A stretch of DNA of 64,000 nt from Sipunculus nudus (lineage: Eukaryota > Annelida > Sipuncula > Golfingiida > Sipunculidae): positions 50,219,058 through 50,283,057 of the forward strand of contig CM049310.1 of NCBI GenBank assembly GCA_026874595.1. Reading direction: 5' to 3'. Positions 1-12,917 of the stretch are shown in pieces (the first letter of the stretch is position 1; each line of letters starts with the position of its first letter). Under the pieces are notes generated by a model. The model saw only the letters and a program-made list of their open reading frames with translations. It ran no database searches and was not told the DNA's origin. Made by a program: the position numbers and the translations under genes.

Positions 1-600
1 TCTGAGATTTAAATTTTAATATGCTTTTTTGCACAATTAACAAAGTTCAACCTCCTGTAACTTGGCCAAAAATCTCCGAACTGGAACCATTCGAACAAAC
101 TGGAGAAAGATTGTTCCAAGGATCATTTCTGTGAAATACTGGACAATTTGACTGGACAGTTACGGAGAAGAAGATTTTTAAATCTTTTTTAAGCTTTTTC
201 CCTATAAAATCTAAGAAAATGCAGTTAGAAAAAAAATAAACAAAATCCGATATAGTTTTTTGGATGACTGATTATTTGCAAAAAATTTGGTGATGCTAGC
301 TCCTGCCATTTTTGAGATAGCTATGGTTAACGTACAGACGACGCACTACGCACGACGTACGACGCCGCACCATCGCATCAGGTTCGCTAAAAACAGTACA
401 CCATGACAGATGTTTTATTTTCTAATTCACATAAATCATAACAATATCATAAACATAGTGTAATTTAACCAAATATTTAATGAATCCTAACAAGTCCTCC
501 TCTTAACATTTAGGTCACATTGTACCTTGACCCTCCGTCACCTTTATTGATTTGACAATCCGACAGCCTTGCAATCCGACATCAATAAGGGTATTATATT
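1..600. other. No gene seen; diverged repeat tail
   Basis: No convincing coding exon. Around 300-400 there is a run of short ACGACG/GTACGAC-type words of the kind that ends dispersed mollusc repeats, so this is probably an old repeat end. Confidence 0.4.
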
Positions 601-632
601 TAGTGTGGAATTATCAAGTCACGACTGTATTT

Positions 633-1378
633 AGTTACCTACTATCTGCATGACCTGTCACTTTTAGGCAATGTAATCAGTTACTGTCTATCTGCATGAC
701 TGTGTCACTTTAGCACAGTGTAATAAGTTACTGTCTATCTGCATGACTTTGTCACTTTAACACTGTGTAATTAGTTACTGTCTTTCTCCATGACTTTGTC
801 ACTTTAACACAGTGTAATAAGTAACATTCCATTTGCAAGACTTTATTACTGTTACACATGTATCTGCATGACTTTGTCACTTTAACAAGTTGTAATATGT
901 TACTTTCTATCTGCATGAACTTATTAATGTAACTCTTTGCATTTAGTTACCATCTATCTGCATGACTTTATTACTGTAACAGGGTGTAATTAGTTACTGT
1001 CTATCTGCATGACTTTAACAGGTTGTAATAAGTTATCATTCATATGCATAACTTTGTCACTTTAACAGGTTGTAATTAGTTCCCGTCTATCTGCATGACT
1101 TCGTTAATGTAACAGCGTAATTAGTTACCGTCTATCTGCATGACTTTGTTAATGTAACACAGTGTAATTAGTTACCGTCTATCTGCATGACTTTTTAAAT
1201 GTAACACAGTGTAATGAGTTACCGTCTAACTGCATGACTTTGTTAATGTAACACAGTGTAATTAGTTACCGTCTATCTGCATGACTTTGTAAATTTAAAA
1301 CAGTGTAATTATTTACCATCTATCTGCATGACTTTGTTAATGTAACACAGTGTATTTAGTTACCGTCTATCTGCATGA
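633..1378. repeat. 47-bp minisatellite, about 16 units
   Basis: A unit of about 47 bp is repeated head to tail. Each unit contains GTTACNGTCTATCTGCATGA followed by CTTTGTNA and a GTGTAAT end. Units at the left are more diverged and use CACTTTAAC where the right-hand units use AATGTAAC. On the minus strand every unit reads ATAGACGGTAACTA, which contains both a possible splice donor and a stop codon. The right edge overlaps the last exon of the minus-strand gene at 1356-1485. Confidence 0.9.
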
Positions 1379-1485
1379 CTTTGTTCCCGTCACAGTCCTC
1401 TAGTATCCCACACATGAAGGCATCTGCCAACTTCAGGTAGGTGTCCTGTGTGCCCATGTCAACCAGAATGCTGGAATCTTTCCAT
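1356..1485 (-). CDS. Exon 4 (probable last) of unrecognised gene, ends in minisatellite
   Basis: After a TTCACAG acceptor the first base completes an Arg codon in the phase left by exon 3. Frame reads WKDSSILVDMGTQDTYLKL and then LEDCDGNK. The last seven or so codons and the TAA are the first unit of the 47-bp minisatellite. A GTAACT at 1363 could instead be a donor. Confidence 0.5.
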
Positions 1486-4400
1486 CTGTGAATAAACATA
1501 ATAACAATTAATAATAATAATAATAATAATTTACAGCTTTAGATTCACAATACATGAGTGACTTCATTGAGCTATTTCACAGAATTCACTCATAAATATG
1601 AGGGACTAGCAAATGCTGCCCCCTGTTGGTGGAGTCAGGAGTCATTTTTGCAGAATCCAGGGTTCTCCACTAGCCAATATAGCTTGGGGCAGGGCCAGCC
1701 TTTCATATCTCACCGCCAGGCTATGATGTTACCCGCCACTCTTTCATCTGTCCCGGCCACCCTTTCCCTGTCCCTGCCAGACATACAGTGGTCAGGGGTA
1801 ACAAGGACTGGCCTTACAGTCTGACCCTACAAGGGGTCTTGCTGAGTGAATGTTAGCCTGGAGTAATTAAGCTGGTGTCAGTGCTGGGATCTTATCATCA
1901 CAGCCAGTGACATCAGGTTACTGGATGGGTATAAGACAGCCCACTGCTGTAGAGTAAGAGAAGCCACAACTCCCTGGTTCCCTAATTGCTTTTTAATTAC
2001 ACAATGCCTTATGCATGGATATTGGTTAACATTGATACATATTCTGACTGTGGCTTCTAGAAAGTATATTCACTCAGCGTGCTGTAATAACAGCTGGTCT
2101 TTAAGTGTGGCTGATACAATAAATTTCTATATTTGCATTTTATTGGCTGTTCTTATGACAACTCACACAAACAAATTACACGTGCCCTTCCTCTTGCTCT
2201 CAATGTTCTTACATGCATTAAAGAGCTATGCAGATTAAATTTTTATTCAGACAATAAAAAATGCTTGACGCGCAACAGGTAAGCACCAGGCCTGGTTTGA
2301 CCGCGCTTACCACCAGCCTATCAGAATTTCTATGGGAGAACAATGGAATCTATAAAAATTGTGTGAGATTGCAAAATAATTCATATCCTACATCACTGAG
2401 CATTGCAGAGAACCTGTATGATTTGGATTTAACACTGGCTTTGAAAATGTGTGTCTTATCATAAGTATAATATAGAAATGCAATATTGATCATCATTTCA
2501 ACTAAATTCCCAGTTATAAGAACATTAATAATCCAGAATTTTATTTATCTCATTTTATAGGTGCACCCCTTTTTTGATAATAGGTGAACTATGATGCCCA
2601 TTCATTAATGGGCCCAATTACCTTAAAGACTGAGTGTTTGTCGCTTAAACAATTCAGACATACAGAAATCAAGGATATGTTGCATGTACCATTCCGTTAA
2701 TCACTTATATGAACTGTATATTCCTTTCATATGCTATACAGATATTTACCTGAGGGGACGCAGAGACAGAGCCTCGGCCTTCTTGCCCACGGAACTCGTG
2801 ACTTTCTCTACATCAGCCTTGTCTACCAGCGGTCTGTTCATCTGCAGCAGGATACACACACTGTGCCAGACTGGCTGCTGTGTGACAGCCATGCCCCAGT
2901 CTGGATCCACCTGAAATGCAATCAAATACCAGTCAGAAAACATTTATATTTAGTTTAAGTTTTATTTTTGTTATACATGGATTGTACATTACTTTTAAAG
3001 TAATTAATGCGAGACCCTCTCAGTGGCTCAGTTGGTGGCATTCCTTAGTCTCTAGAGTTGGAGGGACATTAAATATCTGGGATAGGCTAGATGCTTTTTA
3101 AGAACAAAAAGGGGCTACAGGAAGAGACCTCTGGTGGCACTAATTCAAATAAGTCCCATGTTAGTGGAAATATGGATGTGAAAGTCACAGCATGGTCCAG
3201 CAGAGACCTATGCCATCCACCAATGTAACTACATTTCATAAGGTAATGTTAAAGTTAAGATGCTCGATTTTGAACATGATGGTCCCTGGATTAATCGTAA
3301 ATCCCCATCAGTGGGGTAACATGGAAAAGCATTAATAAGCCTCACAGATTCAATCTGTCTTAACCATGGGTCATGATTTCTGGAATTTCTTAGCCCCATG
3401 CACCTAGATGTTAAAAACTAGATTTAAAATGCTGAACAACTGAATATTGTGGATACCATTTTTGTTTTTCTTTATATCCCTTCAACAGACAGTGACATCC
3501 TGAAACCATGGTCCTATCCTTTAAAATATAAATATTTGCTACTGAGATTTTAAGCTAACACAGCTTGAATCACAAGAACAGACATAGGTGATAGATTCCT
3601 CTAATGAAAAGATGGGGACTATATGTTGTGGCTTGTATGGTGTGTGACTGTCACTCAGCCTAGCAGTGATGGTGCTGGAATTTAGTGATGATTGTGTTTG
3701 GCAAAAAGCAGTCAGTTCTTAGGAGACAAGATTAAGTATATAAAATCTAACCCCTTATGATCGATGGAATTCTGAACCATACATCATATAATATCAAGAT
3801 CAGGAGTTAATGCTTTCACTGGAACTGCAGTGGTAAATCAAAATGGATTGATCAATACAGAAAAGGCCAGTTTATAACAATATATGAAAACACTGTAGTA
3901 AAGACTGCAAGTGCCTTGTCAGTCTCTTATATTTTAAAACATGTAAAACACTGCAAACCTACACGTTGGCCAATACATTTTTTCTAATTACTAATACATT
4001 TTTATCTGCTGAGCTATGTAATTTGATATGATGCTGTAATGTTGAGTAGGCCCTAAATAACAATACATAATCATTAATGGTAAATTACTGCTATTTAGCT
4101 ATACACTCTGGTTATGTTCACATGGTGTTTTGTTAATTGTAATTAATTTATGGGTATACTATTACTTATGCCCTTTCACTAGTTTCAGTATCATACCCAC
4201 TTTAACTGTGACAAATAAATTACTATTACTCTTTTTAAATTCACTTAAACATTACATGTACATTATTGATGACATATCTGTAGTAAACAATATTTTTTTT
4301 TTGGGGGGGGGGGGGGGGGGGAGGATTAGGATGACTACTGAAAATAAATTTTCAAACTATTTTTTTTTTTTGTGGAGGTAACCACCTCCATTTTTTTAAT

Positions 4401-7400
4401 GCTAACTTAACTACGTATATGTACATCTGCAGAATTCCATTCCAGTTTCTGACTACGAAACAGGGCAGTATCACATGCTTCCTCTCATTTAATATATTTG
4501 TGTCAACCAGGCCCGCTGATCACTGCACCTGCAGGCCCTGGGTGCAAAATTGTCCCAATTGCTGGGTCATACCACCAAGGAAACCCTGAAAGGTGCACTC
4601 GTTTGTGAGTGAAACACAGCTGTTAGGCACAGCCTTCAGAGTGCTCTCCTCAGGTGGAGGCCAACCGTGAAAAATATCACTGCCTCGACTGATATTCAAA
4701 CTCATGATCTCCCTGCTTTGAGTCCTGTGCTCTACCCCTGAGTGTCATCTGCATTAAATTACAACTCATCCCATGGATTTATTATCTGTCTCTAATATAT
4801 AAGTCAGTAGTAACTATGACAACAACCCAAGACCTGCGAAAAGCCTATCTACTTGACGAAAGAAACATTTTACCATTTTTTATCATATTCCTTTTTTTAG
4901 CTCTGCTGACTGAAAGTCAGCTGAGGTATAGGAATGCCGCTTTGTCCGTCGTCTGTCTGGCTGTCTGTTAGCAGGGCGCAAATTGTAACTGCTAACCCTA
5001 GAAACTTGTAACTGTATACCCAGGTAGGTCCATGAAAAAGGTCACTGCGACCTATATCCTCTGAGCTATGGGGCTCATAAGTATCCCCAAGAATAATTAA
5101 AAATTTGATACAAAACCTCCAGGATCTTGATAATTAATACATGGATAGCCATGAATCCTGCCTTGATTATTGACCATGACTCGTTTTGTCAGTTCATGAA
5201 AACTGGTGGCATCTGCCACCTGTATTTTTTTTCTAATTTTTATGATTTTTTTTCTGTTTTTGAGACCATCAAATGACAGCAGTTATGTCAGTTTCTCAAC
5301 TGTGGTTTCATCCAGTGTACTGAAACCCAGTGTGTGTATTGATTATGATTTGTTTCTTCTGTTCCTGAAGACCAGTGGTGCCACCTGTATTTTTTTATGC
5401 ATTTTTTTCCTTTATTTTGAGACTGCCAAGTTATGTTTATACTATCAGGTTCACAACTATGATTTCATCTGTGTTCTGAAACACTGTGTGTTTATTAGGG
5501 TCAAGCTTGAATAATCAGATGTCCTGTATTAATCACCCTGTCCATCCTTCAGTTTGTCTTTCTGTATGTCTGTCAAATATGTTTCCTGATGAAAACTCCA
5601 GTTTGGATTTACATATATGGATTTCAAACTTGACTCATATATGGCACTGCTCTAATGCAAAAACTCTACTGATTTTCGTTTTGCAAGGTAAAAGGTCAAG
5701 GTCACAAGACCCACTAATTTAGATTGTGGAGGTATTTTAAGCCACACTTTTCATCCTAAACCTCCCATCTTCCACATACAGCTGACCTGTCAATAGGGCA
5801 AGTTTCTTTATGATTTTGGGGTCACAAGGTCGAGGTCACAGGGCCCATCCATTCACAAATTAGTTTATGGTTGTTAATTCTAGTTTGGATGGACAGGTTG
5901 CTTCAAACTGATCACAGGACCCATATTTTGAAAAAGCTCATAAACATATTCTTAGAAACGAGTTCAGCTGAGCGTCAAGACCCATTGGTCCCTTGTTTAA
6001 ACACCTGATACAAATCTGTTAATATACACTGATTTACATGTATGGTATGTATGATGTTTAAGTTTATTTATAACTGTTGTGTATTCTGAGATATTCTGGA
6101 TGGGTGTGAACCCTGCTCACATGTGTGGCCCACTTAGTGTTCAGGACAGGGTGTATCAGTGAGCAGCGGGTGACAGAGACCCATTGTTTTCACATCTAGC
6201 TATCACAGTCAGCTAGGTTTCCGGTTGATTACTGCTGGTACAGTTAAACTTCTGTATCTTTCAAGGTCAAAAAACTTTTATATACAGTCACGCATGCATA
6301 CCTGACATAAACTAAGGAATCTGTGTAATAAATCTTGTATACATTATGGCTTTGACATCAATGTATCAGTAGCAAGGTTGGTTAAAAGCATATATCTGTA
6401 TATCTCAACCTTCTTTCTCTAACTAATTATTATATATATAAATACATATATATGTATGTATATGCAATGTGGTGTAAAGCCAGTCAATTTGTAAATTGTC
6501 TGACATTTTCATATTGCCTCATTCACCATGCCAGTCTGTCATATAAACTGAATGATTCATCTGTCAATTTTTTAAGGGCCAGCCTTTTTAGTCAAGATAT
6601 ACATTTCCTACGTGAATCAGACAATATGGAAACTGACTGAAAATATCAGATAATTTACAATTTGACACCTGCTCTGGGCTAGCATTCACCCACATAACAT
6701 ATACCTGATCCAGGTCAGCATTACCCAATATATACCTGACCTAGGCAAGCATCAACCCACATGTGCCTGATTTAGGCTAGCCTTCACCCACAAATAACTG
6801 ACCTAGGTCAGCCTTCACCCACAAATACCTGACCCAGCCAGCCTTCACACACATGTAACTGACCAAGGTTAGCCTTCACTCACATATACCTGACCTAGGC
6901 AAGCTTCACTCGCATATATTTTACCTGACCTAGGCTAGCCTCACCCACATATACCTGACCTAGGCTAGCCTTCACCCATATATACCTTAAAATAACCACA
7001 TCTTATCCTAACTTTGCTTATATACAGGTAAATAGGATAAAATAAAAAAATTCCCTTCATATCCATTTTATCCAAAATTCATATAAAATCATATAATAAT
7101 AAAACATATTTACTCTGAGACTGCTTAATCCAGATGAATCTGCTTCACTTAATTATTCAGGATGAAACGGACAACCCAAAGATAACCCTGCTGGCTAATG
7201 AACTGATATGGTTTAAGAAATAAAAACAGATGCTAAATGAGATTTCAGTTGAATAACTCAATTCAAACTGCATTATTTTAGTATCAAGTCTGGAATCAGG
7301 CTTAAGTACCTTTTTTATTATTGGCACATCATTCAGGTAACCAAAGTGACCCATACATGCCTGTGGACTTTGTTAAAAATTAATTTACTTCGTTCAAGTT

Positions 7401-9446
7401 TGTTGCTGCATTATAGCCCGTGACTCAGACTAGCATGCTTGCTTGGATTTACCTCAATAACCAGCCATATCGTATGTGCTGGAAAATAAAATGTGATCCC
7501 TACACAATCAGTTTCTTCTAAATAACTTATACAAGCCTCCCTGTGCACAATCACTATTTATGAGCAAGGAAATATGCTGTTAAAGACATCTGGATTAATT
7601 TTTGATACATGTAGTTTTATGATATACATCAAAACATGATGACTGTCCTTCCATAGGGGAAATGTTGGCTTTAGTCTCTACATGACAGTAACTTGTTGCA
7701 AGCAATATAACTAGTATGGTCTTAACTTTCAATAGAACTATATAAACTTAATAGTAGGTGGGAATTAATAAGGTGTTCTGTTGATGAAATGGTGGCATGA
7801 AAAAGACTTTCAGCTTAACAGAGAGCCAACATATATTTGGAAATTATGTTAAGTAACATATTTTTTTAAATAAAACATGAATCTAGATATGCAATGTATG
7901 TGTAAATATTACACAGTACTGCAGAAGCCAAAATGAAAAACCCCACTAATGTAAAAAAATGCTGACAAGTCAGGTATTTGCTAGTCACTTGGTTATAATA
8001 CAAAGTATTACACAAAAAAAATTAAGTTTTTGTTCTCAGGCACTTTTTTTTCAGAAATGAATGCTGGCGGGCGATTTTTTTTACCTTTTTTGTAAGTTTT
8101 GGTAAAAATGCCATATGATCCGGGAAATTTATGATAATAACAGTTTTTTTGCTAAAAAAGTAAAAGCACAACAAAATAAAAAGGAAATTTCATAAAAGCT
8201 GACACTAAATTGTATTTTATCTTCTTGAAAAGAATGTCTGAGCAGCTGAAGTTCAAATTTGGACAGTTTCTAATGAAATCAATATAAAAAATTTTGTTGC
8301 AGTGGTTTAAAATTGATGCGGGCGGTGCCTGACAACCATACCTTTTGTTGTTTTGGGCCTTAGCTGTAATAAGTTTGGACAATTTGTCAAATGTCAGAAA
8401 TGAATGCATAATTTGGATGCTCCTTGGTGAAGGAGCAGGGTAAAAGCAATAACTCTGGGAATCTCAATCTCATTGAATCACCATGCCTGCTTTGAATTAA
8501 TGAACAGTCAATCAATTCAGAAAAATGATCAACTGACACATAAGGTTGTAAATGAAAGCAATGGACACTTTGAACACTTTCAATTGTGTTACAATGACAG
8601 AAGACTATGTGCATTCCATAAATAGAGAATGAAAGATTTTAGTCAAACTAGTAAAATGTATACTTTGTACCAGTATATATTTTCTAATGAAGTGACATCG
8701 CAGGATGGCGTCTTTTAGCTGACGATGTATTTGATCATATTTATGGTATTAGTGCAAACGTCATCCAATCAGCGTCTATCAGAAAGTGTCCCTGACCGTC
8801 ACTTCAGTCAGTATGTCATGACAGGAACAGACTGTTTTCTCAGATTTTATTATTATTAAATTAATTGTTTCAATCAAATTCTTTGTAAGGTATCATAAGT
8901 TTTTTCCTGTAAATAATTACCGGAGGGCCTGGTTGATTCACTTTCATGTAATATTTTAAAAAATAAAATGTATTTGTAAATTTATTAAGCCAAAACCTGA
9001 TGGGTGCCTCTTGTTTGGAAGAATTAAAAAAAGTTCATGACATACCAAAATTGAGATTTATCAATAAAATTTTAAAAGCATTCTTCACATGATATGATTT
9101 GTTCTGTAATTCACGTGGTTTCTTGGAATTATATTGGTTTTAATAATCAAGTAACTGCACTGGAAAAAAACACGACCACAATCACAATGCTAAAATGATA
9201 AAAACTGCGGGGTGGTTTATGTTGTATGTGACACGCCGGGAGAAAGAATGTACATACAAAGACTGGATGTTCAGCGATCTCCCGCACCCGCCGGTCGCTT
9301 GTTCCCCCAACATGGTAACACTTATTAGGAATGTCAGCATCTCTCAACACCTGCAGAACCTTGGACGAGTCAACCTCATCCTGCCCGTCGTCTCGGAAAC
9401 GGACGAATCTGTCAAAATCTTCCGCGTCGCCGGCTGCACCCGCCAT
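1356..9446 (-). CDS. Unrecognised small protein, four-exon gene model
   Basis: I do not recognise this protein. Exons in reading order are 9446-9258, 7360-7310, 2910-2750 and 1485-1356. Junction phases agree (0, 0, 2), giving about 176 aa. The start ATG has G at -3 and G at +4 and lies in a CpG-rich stretch. The N-terminus is acidic (DAEDFDRFVRF), with no signal peptide or membrane segment. The third exon contains WGMAVTQQPVWHSV, and the last contains VDMGTQDTYLKLADAF followed by LEDCDGNK. The codon texture of exons 1, 3 and 4 looks coding. The 17-codon second exon is the weakest, and further exons may lie in the 4.4-kb intron, which also holds a SINE. The stop lies in a minisatellite, so the true C-terminus may differ. 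Confidence 0.5.
2750..2910 (-). CDS. Exon 3 of unrecognised minus-strand gene
   Basis: Begins after TTTCAG with VDPDWGMAVTQQPVW and ends at CAG/GTAAAT in phase 2. Includes the amphipathic stretch DKADVEKVTSSVGKKAEAL. GC content is clearly above the flanking introns. Confidence 0.6.
3008..3160 (+). repeat. Possible degraded tRNA-like SINE
   Basis: CAGTGGCTCAGTTGGTGGCA resembles a tRNA A-box head, followed by a weak B-box-like stretch. The match is loose and no second copy of the tail was seen. Confidence 0.2.
4303..4321. repeat. Poly-G tract
   Basis: A G run of about 19 bases preceded by a T run. Similar runs occur near 42639, 57210 and 58880. Confidence 0.9.
4408..4744 (-). repeat. tRNA-derived SINE, family B, reverse orientation
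   Basis: Read on the minus strand it opens with CTCAGGGGTAGAGCACAGGA, a tRNA-like A-box head, then a B-box-like GAGTTTGAAT. The body has TTTCACTCACAAACGAGTGC and the tail contains GGAATGGAATTCTGCAGATG. The same body or tail recurs at 22.0-22.7, 39.6 and 50.3 kb. It lies in an intron of the left gene. Confidence 0.75.
4893..5998. repeat. Dispersed repeat with TTTTAGCTC / AGCTGAGCG ends
   Basis: Opens with TTTTAGCTCTGCTGAC, runs through GTCCGTCGTCTGTCTGGCTG and a GGTCACTGCGACC segment, and ends near CAGCTGAGCGTCAAGACCCA. Related segments are at 12.23-12.85 kb and 60.95-62.1 kb. No transposase is visible, so it is probably a non-autonomous element. Confidence 0.5.
6657..6990. repeat. 31-bp minisatellite
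   Basis: About ten head-to-tail units built on CCTGACCTAGGCTAGCCTTC followed by ACCCACATATA. Units vary by small indels. Intronic in the left gene model. Confidence 0.85.
7310..7360 (-). CDS. Possible exon 2 of unrecognised minus-strand gene
   Basis: A 17-codon open stretch (GHFGYLNDVPIIKK) between a CCACAG acceptor and an AAG/GTACTT donor, phase 0 at both ends, so it can be included or skipped without shifting frame. It is supported only by splice signals and phase. Confidence 0.33.
8028..8342. mobile_element. MITE, family M1, copy A
   Basis: Bounded by TGTTCTCAGGCAC on the left and GTGCCTGACAACCATACC on the right, an imperfect terminal inverted repeat. The interior shares CATATGATC...GGGAAA and a GCGGGCG motif with copies at 14.2 and 58.5 kb. 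No coding capacity. Confidence 0.7.
9258..9446 (-). CDS. Exon 1 of unrecognised minus-strand gene
   Basis: 63 codons from an ATG in good context to a GTATGT donor, ending in phase 0 after REIAEHPVF. An in-frame upstream ATG at 9503 would add 19 residues, but its context is poorer. Arg/Asp-rich, soluble-looking sequence. Confidence 0.55.
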
Positions 9447-9600
9447 TGCTTTTCCGAATAGTACAGATACCTGCCGATAGGCGGCGCCACCTCCGAGCGG
9501 CATGTCCCGCGGGAGGCAACCGGTTGTTAGGCCACGACAGGATTAATTAAAGTTTATTACATTGCAAATTGCTCGGGTGATTTTTATTGGAGACAATCCA
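9447..9600 (-). promoter_or_regulatory. CpG-rich probable promoter of left minus-strand gene
   Basis: The stretch just upstream of the ATG at 9446 is locally rich in CG (GGCGGCGCC, CCCGCGGGAGG) in otherwise AT-rich DNA, as expected of a CpG-type promoter. No TATA box was seen. Inferred from composition and position. Confidence 0.35.
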
Positions 9601-11512
9601 TACAAATTATGTCAGTATATTAATACCATATGTATGATATATTTTTAGTCTATCAAAAACTCGCCCGAAAGAATATGTTAAGCCAAGGCATTTCAATGCC
9701 AAATTTAGGATTATGTAAATTTATCATTTATATATTTTAGATACGGCTCATGACAGAAGTGAAAAATACGATAAAATATACAAGGGCTTTTTCACCGTAT
9801 CTTCGATCAAAACAAGAATGCCATTCTAGCTTATCTTAAAAATTCCTTGCATACATTTCTGTAAAGTATGTGTAAAATATATATGTGTATGCCCCCCCCC
9901 CCCCCGAATGTATTAGAAATCCTATATACATGTATTCACTATCAGCTCAGGTATTTTGGTAAGGAGTATTCCTATTAAACTGTAATGTTACAAAGCGCAT
10001 CGAAATAACCGATTCAACCATCAACATTTAAAGGATTTTAACTTTCTTCTAATGATTTTGTCCTATAGTGTTATAATCACATAAATCATTGCTCGACTAG
10101 CGATGTATGAGGCCAATTGGTTTTAGCAAGAACAATTTCTAGCCAGCCTAGACATGTCTTCATTCCTGGTGGGCACGGCAGAGCTAGGAATGTCTGCGTC
10201 AACATTCCTGAGACCAGTGTGTATCTTTATCAAGAGGGCGTGTCGATGTTCTCCCCCAGCTCGCGAGCCGCACGTACCAACTTTAGTTTCTCATCCGCTC
10301 GGCAGATGGCAGCACTATAAAGTAGTTTTGCGCCAAATCGATTAGAAAACCGGTACATGATACTAGTATATACGTATTTATCTAAAAGCGACTAAAAATT
10401 TAAGGAATGTATATTTTATTGCTTTAATTCGTGATAGTGTTTTAGGGCATGCAGGGGCCAATGATCTCACAATTAATGACCATGCACTGAAATCTCCATG
10501 AATGCCAAGGTACTTGGGAGTTCTAACCGTTAAGAGGTCGATATATATAAAGACAACGTTGAACGAGATTTTAATCTGACACTAAATGAAAACCACTGGA
10601 AATAAAAAATTACATTTGTACATTTGAATAAAAATATACTACTCATTCAACGGAATACATGAAATAAAAGGAGCATGAATGACTGATATCTCAGAAAATT
10701 CTTTTAGAAACATCAATACGAAAATATAGTGACCGTGAATTAATAGCACATAAAATTTATTTTGCAGGATTGTTAAAAGTAATTGTAATTTTTCATTGAA
10801 ACGTTCTTTGTACTTTAAATGATCGCATACTGAAAATGCCCCTTGTATCCCATGGCCATACGACAAAGTGAGCCACGTTGCATAAGACAATCCTGCAGTA
10901 GCTTAACCAAACATATAACTACGACAATAATGAATAATGAATGAATATGAACATATAAATATGAATGCAATAATGAATGGCACAGTTTGTCTCTAAGGAT
11001 AACCTGGTTTGCTTCAAGGGTCAGCATCTGATGACATGCGACGCCCCCTGCGGTTGAATAACTATAAAGGGCCTATGCGATATATTTGTTAACAAAATAC
11101 ACTTTCATTATCAGGTATAGATGTCAGCTCTCATGACTTCCTGAACTGCCGGGGGATGTTTTAAGCCGTAACCTCGCGTTTATATATAGTGGAAGCACTC
11201 CCTACTGAAAAAGTATAGGAACAAAGTAGGAAAACTAAAGTAAAAAGTACGACATAAATAGGACTGAACCTATACAAAGAACTATTAATGTTCATTCTCT
11301 ATTAATGAATATGAAATATAACAAAATTTATTATTAGAAAATACCCGTAATTAAACAATTTTAATATGGTGCTCACTATGTTACTGTATGTTTTCGTTAT
11401 CACATAGTGATCTAAACTGCCTATATCTGTTTACTTATATAAACTGTCGATTTATATTCAAGGGAAGGTGACTCGAGGGTAACCCAAAGTTGAAATATAA
11501 TATTTTAGCAGT

Positions 11513-11557
<45 letters not shown>

Positions 11558-12228
11558 AACACTGAAGAAAAACAACACTGTAAATTCACTACAGTCTGTT
11601 TCACGGGATGCGACCCGATCATCAGGTGAATGTTGTTAGAATGAAGCTAACGGCGTGGTTTGAAAAGCCGAGACTTTACGTGATTACGAGATTATGCTTT
11701 ATATTTACATGTATGAGTGTGAGAGAGAGAGAGAGCCTCTATCATATATATTTGATATACGACAACAGAGTATAAGGCTATAAAATTAATGTAAAATGTT
11801 TTCAGTTTTGGTCAATTGTGGCCGGGGCTTATAAATATATAGTACACACTCAGAAATACTGTTAAGCTTGCACTAGGATATTCTTAGTCCGTTTAAAGTA
11901 TGTTAAACTGCTTGAGAATTGTCAGTTACTTGGCAATAATTTCAGTGGGATCACTTGATCATAAGCATGAGGAGCCCCTGGATTATCTGATGAATTTTGT
12001 TAATAATACCTCAATCACCTCCCCCTCCCCCCTAGCGTTAACTGACCTAGTTTACTGTTTGAACGGTTTGAACGTGGTCACACATTTTGAATCACGCGTT
12101 TATACTTTTGTCAGTAGTTTAATGGGTTTCACCAAATATCTCAGGAATGGCCGCAATTGGTGATTATGTAACAGGAAAGATATAAATGTTAGACTAGTGC
12201 TTTTTAAACAAGTGACCCATGAGTCATG
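9601..12228. other. Gene-free AT-rich interval
   Basis: No exon that I can support. Holds a poly-C run near 9893-9905 and a (TA)n array at 11515-11551. A modest CpG patch at 10180-10280 has no matching splice signals. Confidence 0.4.
11515..11551. repeat. (TA)n microsatellite
   Basis: Uninterrupted TA dinucleotides. Confidence 0.95.
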
Positions 12229-12853
12229 GCGCTCAGCTGACTAAGAAGACCTTCACAAAACGTATTTTATTATCTGAATGCCAAATTTTGGTGGTATCTC
12301 TGTTCAACAGAAGCTTAGCTCTGAGGATATGGGTAACAGAGACCTAATTTGAGGTTTCCAAAGAGATTTTTCATGGACTTCCCAGGATGTCAAGTTAGAA
12401 GATTGTAGTTCCAATGGTTACTATTTGTGCCCTGTTAACAGACAACCACATCTTTTAAGCTCTCAAAAATAGAGAAAAAATGTGAAAAAAATTGGAAAAA
12501 AAAATATCTAGATGGCACCATCAGTCTACAGGAACTAATGAAACACTCCATGATGAAAATGCATGCAAAGAATCATGGTGATCAATGCTTTAGTTATTCA
12601 GATAATAGAGCTTTTGTATCAAATTAATCATTCTGGGGGTATTTTTCGAGCCCAACAGATTACAGGATATGGGTAACAGAGCCCTAATTTCAAGTTTCCA
12701 AGGAGTTTTTCCATGGACCTCCCTGGATGTCAAGTGAGAAGAATCTAGGTCCAGGTCTAGGTTACGATTTGTGCCTGGTTAACGGACAGACAGACGGACG
12801 ACGAACAAGGGTGATCGCTATAACTCAGAAGACTTTCACTCAGCTGAGCTAAA
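12229..12853. repeat. Dispersed repeat, two diverged internal copies
   Basis: Begins GCGCTCAGCTGAC and ends CACTCAGCTGAGCTAAAAT, so its ends resemble those of the 4893-5998 element. Two internal copies of a block starting GGATATGGGTAACAGAG (12328 and 12667) each run into GGATGTCAAGT and GTGCC(C/T)GTTAAC. Confidence 0.6.
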
Positions 12854-12917
12854 ATATCAATTTTACTTCATGACTGCCCACTATTATGCACAATATGCCT
12901 AATCACACCCATAAGAG

